Below are positions 35,199 through 43,302 of a stretch of DNA of 64,000 nt, piece by piece. Numbering within the stretch: the stretch's first letter is position 1; each line of letters starts with the position of its first letter. A model generated the notes under the pieces. That model saw nothing but the letters and a program-made list of their open reading frames with translations. It was not told the origin of the DNA and ran no database searches. A program made the position numbers and the translations under genes. Source of the stretch: an uncultured Alphaproteobacteria bacterium. Lineage in GTDB: Bacteria; Pseudomonadota; Alphaproteobacteria; CAAHEQ01; UBA3637. Location: assembly GCA_934202735.1 (NCBI GenBank), contig CAKPYH010000001.1:1-64000 (forward strand). Reading direction: 5' to 3'.

Positions 35199-37814
35199 TT
35201 ATCTCTCTTGTATAGGCTTGCCAGTGCCACACCACCACCCTGCCAAAGGACCATCGCGATATGTACAACAATCCCCCGATACAACATACGGAGGCAAGCA
35301 ACAGAAAGTGTTATTCTTGTACGGGGTTCCTTTATCAGCGCGGCAGCACGCTGCGGTATAGAATTGCGTACAGTTGAATGAGCATTTATTGTCTTCCCAT
35401 GTGCCGTTAGCGGCTTTACAACACGCTTCCGTGAACGTGCCTTGAATATCCTTGCCGTCCTTGGCGGTGGAACAACAGGTGGCATTAGACCAAGAACCGT
35501 TAGCGGCTTTACAACACGCTTCCGTGTACACACCATTGGTATCCTTGCCATCCTTGGCGGTGGAACAACAGGTTGTTCCCGTCCATGTGCCTGCACCATC
35601 ACACATACATTCATCATAATCATTGTTATTGACGCAGGTCCCGTTTTTACAGGTTTGACATTCATTGCACTGGTTCACCGGAATGGGTTTACCCGCCGCG
35701 TCCGTACCACATTTTTGGCAAGGGCCTAAAATGGTTTCACCGCAAAATTCTTTGCATTCACACGTCTGTTGCGTCAGGTTGTACACACAGGCTTTTGGAT
35801 AGCGACACGACTTTTTGCATTCGGCGCACGGATCCACGCATGTGCAGGCAGACTCATCCCACACCTGACCACTCTCACACGGTTTCTTTTTACAGACACA
35901 CTTACAGGCTTCCTCATCCCAATCCGGCGTTGGAGCTTCACAATCTTCAAAATCTTCCTCACACTTACCATTGAGGGGATTACATTCATAACATTTTTCC
36001 GTACAGACGACACCGGCACACAAATTCTGACATGTACCATCCCGGCACATTAGCGATTCAGGGCAGGGGGACTCGCGCAAAAACCCATTGACACACGTTT
36101 CAACAACTACAGGATTCTTACAATATCTTCCCCCTTCTGGTTCACAGGATACACAACTTTCATCCGGCGGATTGCATTCACCCGTTTCCGGATTGCACCA
36201 CCCACATTTGCAGGCCACCCCATGACATGGGCATTCTTCATCCGGGGGATTACATTCACCCGTTGCCGGATCGCATTCGCCGCATTCACACGTCACCCCT
36301 TTACATTTATCTTCTTGACATTCGCCATTGGCGCAATAGTCTTCACACGTCTCAATCACAGACACATGGCCCGTTTCTTCATCACATTGGCACACCGACA
36401 TGTCCGTGCAACAATATGGCTCCACCCCTTTGGTACATTTGCATTCTTCATCCCGCGGCGTACATTCACCCGTTTCTTCATCGCACCGCCCGCATTTACA
36501 GGTCACCCCATGACATTTGCATTCTTCATCCGGGGGATTACACTTGCCGGTTTCGGGATCACATTCGCCGCATGCGCACGTCACTCCGGCGCACTTTTTA
36601 CACATTTCTTCACACTCCGGCGATGTGGAGCATTTTGTTCCGCCCGATCCACCGCCCGAGCCACCGCCCGATCCGCCGCCGCTTCCTGAACCACCGGTTC
36701 CGCCGGAGCCGCCTGATCCGCCGGAGCCACCTGATCCGCCGGAGCCGCCTGATCCGCCACCCCCCGGGATATTCCCACCGAGGCAACAGCATACCAATGA
36801 GATACATTGCCCATTCACACATTCTTGATTTGATCCGCATTTGCTTTTACAGGTGCCTTTGTCGCACTCCATACACTGCGAACTATCACATTCGGGAATA
36901 CATGTGCACGCTTCGTTCGGTACACAATCCGCCGAACAACCGCCCCCTTTACAACACTCATTACAGGAAACACAATCCGGGGCAGGAATACAATCTGCCG
37001 GACAATCCGTTCCCCGGCAGCACGCATCACAATTCGGACAACCGAGTTGGGGCTTACAGCTCGCCGAACACCCGTACCCTTCACAACACTCGGTACAGTC
37101 GCATCCCGCCACCGGTATGCATTCTTTGGGGCATTGCGATCCTTTACAACACGCATTACAATCACGGCACTCCTGATCCGGCACACACAACGTAGGGCAA
37201 GCAATACCTTCGCAGCATTTAGTACACCCGCAATTTTCATCCGGTTCACAATCCACGGCACATCCCGTCCCTTGACAACACGCATTACAATCTGTGTTGT
37301 CCCACTCTTTCCATTCGGCGGATTCACCGTCGGCCGATATAATTAAAGTCATCGTATTACTGCCCCAGGCATACGCCGACTTAATCAACACAGGACGATT
37401 ATAAAATGCAAACGTGCCGTCCTCCACTGCTTTCCCGTTGACATATATACGCACAACAAAGGGGGGCTTGTTCTTGATAATGGCGGCCACCATTTCATCC
37501 GGAACATCATTCAACGTCACATTAAAATACTCATCGGCCGATCCTTCATGGGAATAAACGTCGCTGATACTGACGTTAAACTTTTCCATAGTGTCCCCGA
37601 TACATTCAGACATATCCGGTTCCACATCCGGGTTCGTCAAGCGCATGCCCGCCGCCATCGCCGAACACAGCCGCAGTTCATTGAGCAAATTGTTCGTCTC
37701 ATGCTTGGTCATAGCCCATTGGAATCCCATAATACCCGTAATCGTCAGGATACCGATAATTGCCAAAACCCCCAGCATTTCTACCATACTGCGCCCGGAT
37801 TCTGATATCTTCAT
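35199..37814 (-). CDS. Giant cysteine-rich prepilin-like secreted protein
   Basis: 871 residues. The N-terminus has a type IV prepilin/pseudopilin signal: a short leader ending Ser-Gly, then Arg-Ser-Met-Val-Glu (Glu at +5) and a hydrophobic helix LGVLAIIGILTITGIMG. Arg at +1 is unusual. A pilin-like globular part ends near residue 150. Then come about 134 Cys in modules: CC-x-G-x-x-C units (about 150-320), a Gly/Ser linker (about 340-395), tandem Cys-x-Gly-Val-x-Cys/Glu-Cys-x-Pro-x-Thr-Gly units, and C-terminal repeats of CCSTAKDGKD / EACCKAANG. Presumably a disulfide-stabilised surface appendage subunit or adhesin. Start at 37814 with AAAGGGGG upstream. Confidence 0.8.
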   Translation of the reverse strand: MKISESGRSMVEMLGVLAIIGILTITGIMGFQWAMTKHETNNLLNELRLCSAMAAGMRLTNPDVEPDMSECIGDTMEKFNVSISDVYSHEGSADEYFNVTLNDVPDEMVAAIIKNKPPFVVRIYVNGKAVEDGTFAFYNRPVLIKSAYAWGSNTMTLIISADGESAEWKEWDNTDCNACCQGTGCAVDCEPDENCGCTKCCEGIACPTLCVPDQECRDCNACCKGSQCPKECIPVAGCDCTECCEGYGCSASCKPQLGCPNCDACCRGTDCPADCIPAPDCVSCNECCKGGGCSADCVPNEACTCIPECDSSQCMECDKGTCKSKCGSNQECVNGQCISLVCCCLGGNIPGGGGSGGSGGSGGSGGSGGSGGTGGSGSGGGSGGGSGGGSGGTKCSTSPECEEMCKKCAGVTCACGECDPETGKCNPPDEECKCHGVTCKCGRCDEETGECTPRDEECKCTKGVEPYCCTDMSVCQCDEETGHVSVIETCEDYCANGECQEDKCKGVTCECGECDPATGECNPPDEECPCHGVACKCGWCNPETGECNPPDESCVSCEPEGGRYCKNPVVVETCVNGFLRESPCPESLMCRDGTCQNLCAGVVCTEKCYECNPLNGKCEEDFEDCEAPTPDWDEEACKCVCKKKPCESGQVWDESACTCVDPCAECKKSCRYPKACVYNLTQQTCECKEFCGETILGPCQKCGTDAAGKPIPVNQCNECQTCKNGTCVNNNDYDECMCDGAGTWTGTTCCSTAKDGKDTNGVYTEACCKAANGSWSNATCCSTAKDGKDIQGTFTEACCKAANGTWEDNKCSFNCTQFYTAACCRADKGTPYKNNTFCCLPPYVVSGDCCTYRDGPLAGWWCGTGKPIQER

Positions 37815-37852
37815 GTTGCCCCCTTTGTGGATACAATCTGTTATTTTGTCAA

Positions 37853-37881
37853 ATTGTACCATAATCCACAGGTTTTTGCAA
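37853..37881 (-). promoter_or_regulatory. Promoter of the prepilin-like gene
   Basis: On the minus strand, TTGCAA (37876-37881) and TACAAT (37853-37858) have 17-bp spacing, about 40 bp before the start codon at 37814. Confidence 0.6.
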
Positions 37882-37933
37882 CACTAAATTTCAAGTATTT
37901 TCAAGGAACAAAAAAACGAATAAAAACAGACAA

Positions 37934-37953
37934 ATACATTGAATTCAATGTAT
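37934..37953. promoter_or_regulatory. Perfect 20-bp palindrome, possible operator
   Basis: ATACATTGAATTCAATGTAT is a perfect inverted repeat about 50 bp upstream of the -35 box of the prepilin-like gene. It fits a dimeric regulator's site. The rest of 37954-38261 is non-coding and holds repeats. Confidence 0.45.
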
Positions 37954-38102
37954 GACAATCAAAATAACCGACCCCGTAAAAAGTAGAATTGTCATCATCG
38001 GGTCCTACCCTTGTCATCTTCGGCCCTGCCCCACGCACCCACTCTCCCCGTCATCTTCGGGCGTTTTTTATATTGTCATCTTCGGGCGTTCTCTCCCCCC
38101 CC

Positions 38103-38199
38103 TGTCATCTTCGGGCCCCACCGGAGATCCAGGGGAAAAGAAGTCCTTATAATCCTGTGCGTCCCAACATTTTGGATTCCCGCTTTCGCGGGAATGACA
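38103..38199 (+). repeat. MITE-like dispersed repeat, copy 3
   Basis: A compact 97-bp copy: TGTCATCTTCGGGCCCC, GATCCAGGGG, AAGTCCTTATAAT, CCCAACATTTTGGATTCCCGC, ending CGGGAATGACA with an internal palindrome (TTCCCGC/GCGGGAA). Three extra TGTCATCTTCGG half-copies precede it (about 38010-38095). The same sequence plus an insertion occurs at 27646. Confidence 0.7.
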
Positions 38200-38261
38200 A
38201 CGGGTATAGAACTTATCACCTTATGCAACCCAACATTTTCGGAGAGTGATACAATAAAGAT

Positions 38262-38626
38262 GTCAGGCGGTCTATAAGCCGGGTTTTGTCTTGATAATCA
38301 TTCGTCTGGAACGGTTTTTACAAACCGCTTCTAGCGACTTACCTCATTGTGTCTAGGCAGGAACACCTATTTTACGAAAGGAACTTTCGGACACTGTATT
38401 TTAGTCTTGCTTCCGATAGGGTTTATCCTGCCACCCGTGTTGCCACCGGTGCGGTGGGCTTTTACCCCGCCTTTTCACCCGTTCCACGCACAAGGCGCGG
38501 TGGTTTGTTTTCTGCGACACTTTCCGTCGGGTTGCCCCGCCCGGACGTTATCCGGTATCGTGTTCCTGGGAAGCCCGGACTTTCCTCCACCCCGCAGCGG
38601 GGGCAGCGATTATCCGATCGCCTGAC
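38262..38626 (-). ncRNA. rnpB: RNase P RNA (class A)
   Basis: About 365 nt. The minus strand has the universally conserved 5' core GGAGGAAAGTCCGGGC near 38570-38590 and the 3' conserved ACAAAACCCGGCTTAT (about 38275-38290). The ends pair as P1 (GTCAGGCGATC with GACCGCCTGAC). This RNA is the catalytic part of RNase P, which matures tRNA 5' ends. Exact ends are estimated from the P1 helix. Confidence 0.92.
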
Positions 38627-38632
38627 ATTCTT

Positions 38633-38661
38633 ATTTTATACAAAAACGGACGAAAAGTCAA
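38633..38661 (-). promoter_or_regulatory. Promoter of rnpB
   Basis: TTGACT (38656-38661) and TAAAAT (38633-38638) on the minus strand have 17-bp spacing, placing initiation about 7 nt downstream, at the 5' end of the RNA. Confidence 0.75.
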
Positions 38662-38693
38662 TCCCTTTCGCCCGCTTTATTTCCGTATCGGAT

Positions 38694-39104
38694 TTATTCC
38701 CCGTAGGAAAAGCCGTACCGGCGTATATGATTTTGGAACTGTTCAAAGTTCGCCACTTTTGAATTTTCAGGGGCACGAGATACCGCATGAAACGATATAC
38801 CATCAACGCCCATAACCGAAGCCACGAACAATAATTTACGCACGGTCGTATCATTATTCCGGTTCGGTTCGGTGTGGACAAACAATGGCGTATGTGTATT
38901 TTTTTCAACCAACACACCGACACAATTCGTCAGTCGCACCAAAGCAGCAAGCAGTTCACCCTTACGACTCAATGTCAGGCCACTGGGGTTCAACGTGGCC
39001 GACAGACCCTTGGCCCATTCTGCTTTCAATCGGGCTTTTTCGTTTTCTACAACCGGGTCGTTTTCTATACCTTGATTTGTTGTTTTTGTTTCTTGATTTT
39101 TCAT
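38694..39104 (-). CDS. Small unknown soluble protein
   Basis: 136 residues. Start at 39104 with AAGGAAGGAT upstream; a longer in-frame start at 39239 lacks support. The N-terminal third is charged and probably disordered, followed by a compact alpha/beta part (LVRLTNCVGVLVEKNTHTPLFVHTE, LLFVASVMGVDGISFHAV). No family recognised. The gene ends within the upstream region of rnpB. Confidence 0.6.
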   Translation of the reverse strand: MKNQETKTTNQGIENDPVVENEKARLKAEWAKGLSATLNPSGLTLSRKGELLAALVRLTNCVGVLVEKNTHTPLFVHTEPNRNNDTTVRKLLFVASVMGVDGISFHAVSRAPENSKVANFEQFQNHIRRYGFSYGE

Positions 39105-39280
39105 TGTGTTATCCTTCCTTTTTCTGATAATGGCATTATACATCCTTTTTGTGTTTTTGTCAAGTATTTTTGATGCCCTGATACACTTGTTGTATAAAAA
39201 AAGACGCCGACCCGATCGGTTTTTTGGGAATGGTATCATAATACCACATTAAAAAATATCATAAAATCAACAAAAAAGAC

Positions 39281-39309
39281 TTGACTTTTACAAAAAATCG
39301 GTGTATAAA
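39281..39309 (+). promoter_or_regulatory. Promoter of rplM-rpsI
   Basis: TTGACT (39281-39286) and TATAAA (39304-39309) with 17-bp spacing, 33 bp before the rplM start. Confidence 0.7.
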
Positions 39310-39341
39310 GGTCCCGTTCTTCAACATAAAGGATAAAAAAA

Positions 39342-39812
39342 ATGACAATGAAAACAACAAAAACTTTAAAGCCGGCCGATTGCGATGTCAAATGGTATTT
39401 GATTGACGCAACGGACTTGGTGTTGGGTCGCTTGGCCAGTCAAATTGCGACTATCTTGCGCGGTAAGAACAAACCGTGCTTTTCTCCGTCTCAGGATTGC
39501 GGCGACTATGTGGTTGTGGTGAACGCGGATAAAATCCAACTGACGGGTCGGAAACTGGAACAAAAGCAATACTTCCGCCACTCGGGTTATATCGGCGGCA
39601 TCCACAGCACTTCTGCCAAGGATTTAATGCAGGAAAAACCGGAACGCGTGTTGATTAAAGCGGTAGAACGCATGTTGTCTCGGAACAGCCTGGGGGCTAA
39701 ACAAATGACAAAACTGCGCGTCTTTGCCGGTGCCGAACATACACATACGGCGCAAAACCCTATCGTGTTGGATATTGCCTCTAAAAACCGTAAGAATAAA
39801 AGGAGCGTGTAA
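39342..39812 (+). CDS. rplM: 50S ribosomal protein L13
   Basis: 156 residues. Characteristic sequences are WYLIDATDLVLGRLASQIATILRGK, GDYVVVVNADKIQLTGRK and RMLSRNSLGAKQM. Binds 23S rRNA early in 50S assembly. AAAGGAT precedes the start. It forms the conserved rplM-rpsI operon, with the stop overlapping the rpsI start by 1 bp. Confidence 0.97.
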   Translation: MTMKTTKTLKPADCDVKWYLIDATDLVLGRLASQIATILRGKNKPCFSPSQDCGDYVVVVNADKIQLTGRKLEQKQYFRHSGYIGGIHSTSAKDLMQEKPERVLIKAVERMLSRNSLGAKQMTKLRVFAGAEHTHTAQNPIVLDIASKNRKNKRSV

Positions 39813-40336
39813 TGGTTACAGTTGTAAAGAAAACGTCCAAGTTGGCTGACTTGAAACAAGAAATGACGGCGGCACAGGCCCCGGCCGTGGAACAAACGAT
39901 CGCTGAACCGGCCGAAACTCCCGCTGTACGCGAACCGAAGAAAGACAAGTGGGGTCGTTCTCAATCTGTCGGGAAGAAAAAGAATGCCGTTGCCCGCGTG
40001 ATTATCAAGCTGGGTAAAGGTAAAATCACCGTAAATGGTCGGGATATGGACAAGTATTTCCCGCGTCCGGTGTTGCAAATGATTATCAAACAACCGTTTG
40101 CCATCACAAACCGTGAAGGTCAATTTGATGTAGATTGTCGGATTTGCGGCGGCGGTTTGTCCGGTCAAGCGTATGCGTTGCGCCATGGGATCAGCCGTTG
40201 CTTGGACCTGTTTGAACCGGAATTGCACACAACGTTAAAGAAGGCCGGGTTCTTGACACGCGATTCTCGTATCGTGGAACGGAAAAAGCCGGGCTTGTCC
40301 AAAGCGCGCAAACGCTTCCAGTTCAGCAAACGTTAA
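39812..40336 (+). CDS. rpsI: 30S ribosomal protein S9
   Basis: 174 residues. The S9 core starts near residue 52 (GKKKNAVARVIIKLGKGKITVNGR) and ends with the basic tail KKPGLSKARKRFQFSKR that reaches the P-site tRNA. The N-terminal extension of about 45 Ala/Pro/Glu-rich residues is longer than in Escherichia coli; alphaproteobacteria often have some extension. Confidence 0.97.
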   Translation: MVTVVKKTSKLADLKQEMTAAQAPAVEQTIAEPAETPAVREPKKDKWGRSQSVGKKKNAVARVIIKLGKGKITVNGRDMDKYFPRPVLQMIIKQPFAITNREGQFDVDCRICGGGLSGQAYALRHGISRCLDLFEPELHTTLKKAGFLTRDSRIVERKKPGLSKARKRFQFSKR

Positions 40337-40360
40337 ACTTTTTCAAAAGTTTTACTTTTC

Positions 40361-40393
40361 AATGGGTTGTGTTCAATCACAGCCCATTTTTTA
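40361..40393 (+). terminator. Terminator of rplM-rpsI
   Basis: An 11-bp stem (AATGGGTTGTG with CACAGCCCATT, one G-U pair) is followed by six T, 25 bp after the rpsI stop. Confidence 0.85.
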
Positions 40394-40410
40394 TGTTCAT
40401 ATTTTAACAG

Positions 40411-40710
40411 GCGTACCAAGGATAAAAAGCTCTATTTTTTCTTGTTTTCTGCGGCCCCGCCCAAGTTCTAGGGGAAAGCAGCCGAGAACGATTATGGAGA
40501 TTTTGAGAAAAAATTTAATTTTGACAACTCATCTGTTATCTATAATGAATCAGAAATAGAATCAAAAAAAACGATTGCACCGAAGAAAATCAATTTAAAC
40601 GTTGGGATGGAAAATGTTTTTCGTGTAATTATCCTAAAGCTGTTCGTGTAGAAACGCATTGTAATAACAACCTAAACTCCTGGCCCAAATCATCTTGCCA
40701 ACGCTCTTAA
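40411..40710 (+). pseudogene. Decayed cysteine-containing protein gene
   Basis: A reading frame runs from about 40411, is broken by TAG at 40469-40471, and continues to about 40563. A one-base loss in an A run (40564-40571, eight A) shifts the frame. The last part (40572-40710) reads as NDCTEENQFKRWDGKCFSC, then NYPKAVRVETHC, ending at TAA 40708-40710. The restored C-terminus has four to six spaced Cys like other secreted Cys-rich proteins of this genome. Function and true start unknown. Confidence 0.5.
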
Positions 40711-40771
40711 CCGTATTGAAAAATAAGAAAAAATGAAAAACCGCCGTTCATAATCCAAAAAAAATGATACC

Positions 40772-41512
40772 TTATGGATTATTCAACATTAATGTAGTTG
40801 CTTTTTGTGAAATATCCAAAACATCAATTTTATTTTCCTGATATTTATTGATAATTATTATGGCCTCTATCAAAGAATAAAGGGTAATTTCGGCTGCAAT
40901 CCATTTTTGTCCCTGATTTTCAAATAATTTTTTCTCATGAATATCATAAAGTCGTACAATGTGATAGGGCTGAAAATGTTTAAAACCACATAAAAAAGTG
41001 TAAGATTTATAAATATGGTCCATGTAAGGTTGTTTGATCTTTTTTGCCATATCAGGAAAACCTTTAATGCCATAAAAATTATACCAGTGATTGATATAGT
41101 TATTTCTGTTTAAAGGATCTTTATCTGCTGGATTCTTTTTTAAAAAACGTTTATAATCAATCATCTCTAACGCTTTTTGTGTTTCTTCATATTCTTCTGG
41201 ATGTGCTTTAATCCGTTCCAGATCCTCTATCAAACCAAAGGCTCCATAAGTTTTACTTTTTTCGCTCATGTCGGTATCAAGAAACGTTAATTGTAAAATA
41301 CTTTCCATCATACTAGCGGCGATCAAACACGCATTATAAAAAGAGTTCTTTTCTAGTAATAGAATTGTATCGGATGCAATTTGGGAAATTTGTTTGAACC
41401 AAGGAACAGTAACTGCCGAAACACAATCTCCTGTTTGAATGTAGAGAGTAGTTTTTGCAATTCGGTTTAATAATTCTTTTGTTAATTTTATGTATTCGTC
41501 TTCTACTGCCAT
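40772..41512 (-). CDS. Unknown helical protein, HEPN/DUF5677-like
   Basis: 246 residues, almost all helical. A central segment ASDTILLLEKNSFYNACLIAASMMESILQL resembles the RA(x)LxEA-type helix of DUF5677 and other HEPN-like proteins; no clear catalytic R-x4-6-H motif is seen. It is separated by 1 bp from the nuclease-like gene upstream, so the two form one operon in AT-rich island DNA. A defence or toxin-related role is a guess from context. Confidence 0.5.
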   Translation of the reverse strand: MAVEDEYIKLTKELLNRIAKTTLYIQTGDCVSAVTVPWFKQISQIASDTILLLEKNSFYNACLIAASMMESILQLTFLDTDMSEKSKTYGAFGLIEDLERIKAHPEEYEETQKALEMIDYKRFLKKNPADKDPLNRNNYINHWYNFYGIKGFPDMAKKIKQPYMDHIYKSYTFLCGFKHFQPYHIVRLYDIHEKKLFENQGQKWIAAEITLYSLIEAIIIINKYQENKIDVLDISQKATTLMLNNP

Positions 41513-41513
41513 T

Positions 41514-42446
41514 TTATTTATATTTCTTCACATATGGCTTGAAGCATTGGTAAAAACGATTTACCATATCGAACATCCATGGTAAGTAAGTTTGTTGATC
41601 TGTTTCTAAATCAAATTGTTTTCGAATCTCCATATAAGAAGCCTTGCGTCCTTCCTGATGATTCCAAGATAATTGTAACCCCAATTTTTCTTCTATCTCC
41701 GATTTATAGCCTTCCAAAAATTTATACAAATCATGATTATCCTGAATGTATAATTGACAGGCTAGCTCATTTTCTCTTGTCGCCGTCTTTAGCTCAATAT
41801 GAGCTTCTGCAGATCCGATAGATATGGCATACCAATGTTGTAAGCGAGGTGTTCTTAGCCTGAATTTAGGATTTTTTGGCTGTGCATATTGTTTAAAATC
41901 GGACCATAATTGATATGAAAGATTTTGCGATTTAGTAGCATCTTCTGATTTTATAAATTCTTTTACTGTTTTTTCCCATTCATTAGGACGACAAATCACC
42001 TGAAACTTTGGAGCAATCGCTGAATCTCCAATTTGCCACAATTCTATTTTCAGCAAGAAGAAATTTATTTCTTTGTTTGTATGTTCATTCAGCCAATTAA
42101 TAGCTTGAATATGTGGATCATCCACATCACGCACAATCCAAACAATGTATTTAGCGTCGTAACCAGAAGCATAAGTAATAATTTTGCCTAAATGGTCATG
42201 GTTAGTACATTCTAATTGGTTTTCTATAATTACATTGGCCCCAGTATAAGATTCTTTTGCTAATATATCCGCACGAAAATTTTCTACATTTGCTTCCGTT
42301 TGAACTAAAGATATTTCTAAATCTAATTCATCTGCTAGAAGTTGTAAATTTTCTTCTTCCGCAAGCCAGTTTGTAAAATCTGAAGCTTCATTTTTCCAAA
42401 CACTGCGTAAATCCCTAATAAGTTTTATTTTACCTAATTTGTTCAT
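41514..42446 (-). CDS. DUF4268-type PD-(D/E)XK nuclease-like protein
   Basis: 310 residues. The N-terminal half has the nuclease-fold pattern Phe-Arg-Ala-Asp-Ile-Leu-Ala followed by VIIENQLECTNHDHLGKIITYASG, where Asp and Glu-x-Gln would be the metal site. The C-terminal half (DUF4268) covers about residues 175-310. Such proteins are frequent in defence islands. AT-rich composition and poor RBS spacing match the rest of the island. Operon with the 40772 gene. Confidence 0.75.
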   Translation of the reverse strand: MNKLGKIKLIRDLRSVWKNEASDFTNWLAEEENLQLLADELDLEISLVQTEANVENFRADILAKESYTGANVIIENQLECTNHDHLGKIITYASGYDAKYIVWIVRDVDDPHIQAINWLNEHTNKEINFFLLKIELWQIGDSAIAPKFQVICRPNEWEKTVKEFIKSEDATKSQNLSYQLWSDFKQYAQPKNPKFRLRTPRLQHWYAISIGSAEAHIELKTATRENELACQLYIQDNHDLYKFLEGYKSEIEEKLGLQLSWNHQEGRKASYMEIRKQFDLETDQQTYLPWMFDMVNRFYQCFKPYVKKYK

Positions 42447-42588
42447 GGGAAAACTCCTTTGTTGAATACCATGCTAAGTCGAGTCTAGCCGAAAATTTAG
42501 CAAAAAGCAAGATGTGTTTGGACTTTTCTAAAGAAATGATTGGGCTCTAAGATTGACTTTTGGGTCAAGAAAAGTTAGTATGTTGTGC

Positions 42589-43302
42589 ATGAAAAACATT
42601 GTGATTTTAACTGGCTCGGGCATATCGGCGGAATCCGGATTAAAGACATTCAGATCCGAGGATGGTCTGTGGCTGAACCACCGCGTTGAGGACGTTTGTA
42701 CGGTTGAGGCTTTTGAGCGCAATCCAGCGGTTGTGCATTCCTTTTATAATGAACTCAGGCCTATTATGATGAAGGCGACACCCAACGCAGGGCATCAAGC
42801 TATCACCATGTTGCAACAGGAATTGCCGAATATCACCATCAATGTGGTGACGCAAAATGTGGATCTGTTGCATGAAAAAGCGGGAAGCAAAAACATCTAT
42901 CACATTCATGGCCGGATTGACGAGTGTATCTGCATGAATTGTGGCCATGTGCTGACCACTTTTGGGGATGTGGAAAGTGATGAAATTTGTCCCGAATGTC
43001 ATGTTCAAGGGACGTTGAAACCCAACATCGTCTTTTTCGGAGAAATGCCGAAGTACATGGACGAAGTGGATAAGATGTTGGCTGAATGCGACATGTTTAT
43101 TGCGATTGGAACCAGCGGTATAGTTTATCCTGCGGCGGGCTTTGTGCGACAAGCAAAATTCTATGGTGCAAAGACCTATTTGTTCAACCTGGATCCTTGC
43201 AATAACAGCTCTCAATTTGACCAAGAAATCCTTGGCAAAGCCTCACAAACTTTCCCGAAATTCGCCGAAGAATTGATAAACGAGTTAAAGAAAAAGAATT
43301 AG
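42589..43302 (+). CDS. cobB: Sirtuin-type NAD-dependent deacylase (CobB/Sir2 family)
   Basis: 237 residues from ATG 42589 (42580 is an alternative). Sirtuin motifs: ILTGSGISAESGLKTFR, TQNVDLLHEKAG, IHGRIDE with the catalytic His, four zinc cysteines (Cys-x-x-Cys and Cys-x-x-Cys around 'CMNCGH' and 'CPECH'), and GTSGIVYPAAGF. Known members remove acyl groups from lysines. Its bases are somewhat richer in G+C than its immediate neighbours. It converges with the 43299 gene with a 4-bp overlap. It resembles the housekeeping CobB type more than known anti-phage Sir2 proteins. Confidence 0.9.
   Translation: MKNIVILTGSGISAESGLKTFRSEDGLWLNHRVEDVCTVEAFERNPAVVHSFYNELRPIMMKATPNAGHQAITMLQQELPNITINVVTQNVDLLHEKAGSKNIYHIHGRIDECICMNCGHVLTTFGDVESDEICPECHVQGTLKPNIVFFGEMPKYMDEVDKMLAECDMFIAIGTSGIVYPAAGFVRQAKFYGAKTYLFNLDPCNNSSQFDQEILGKASQTFPKFAEELINELKKKN

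Noticed and set aside
36227..37195. 322-codon plus-strand frame opposite the prepilin-like gene
   Set aside because: His/Tyr/Ile/Arg-rich composition results from reading the Cys-rich coding strand backwards; no start signals and no recognisable domain.
38349..38762. Two plus-strand frames over 38347-38762
   Set aside because: They lie on the complement of the RNase P RNA gene and have no signals.
42553..43302. Sirtuin as an anti-phage Sir2 (ThsA/DSR-like) protein
   Set aside because: It has the four zinc cysteines and full length of housekeeping CobB and no extra effector domain; only its location suggests defence.
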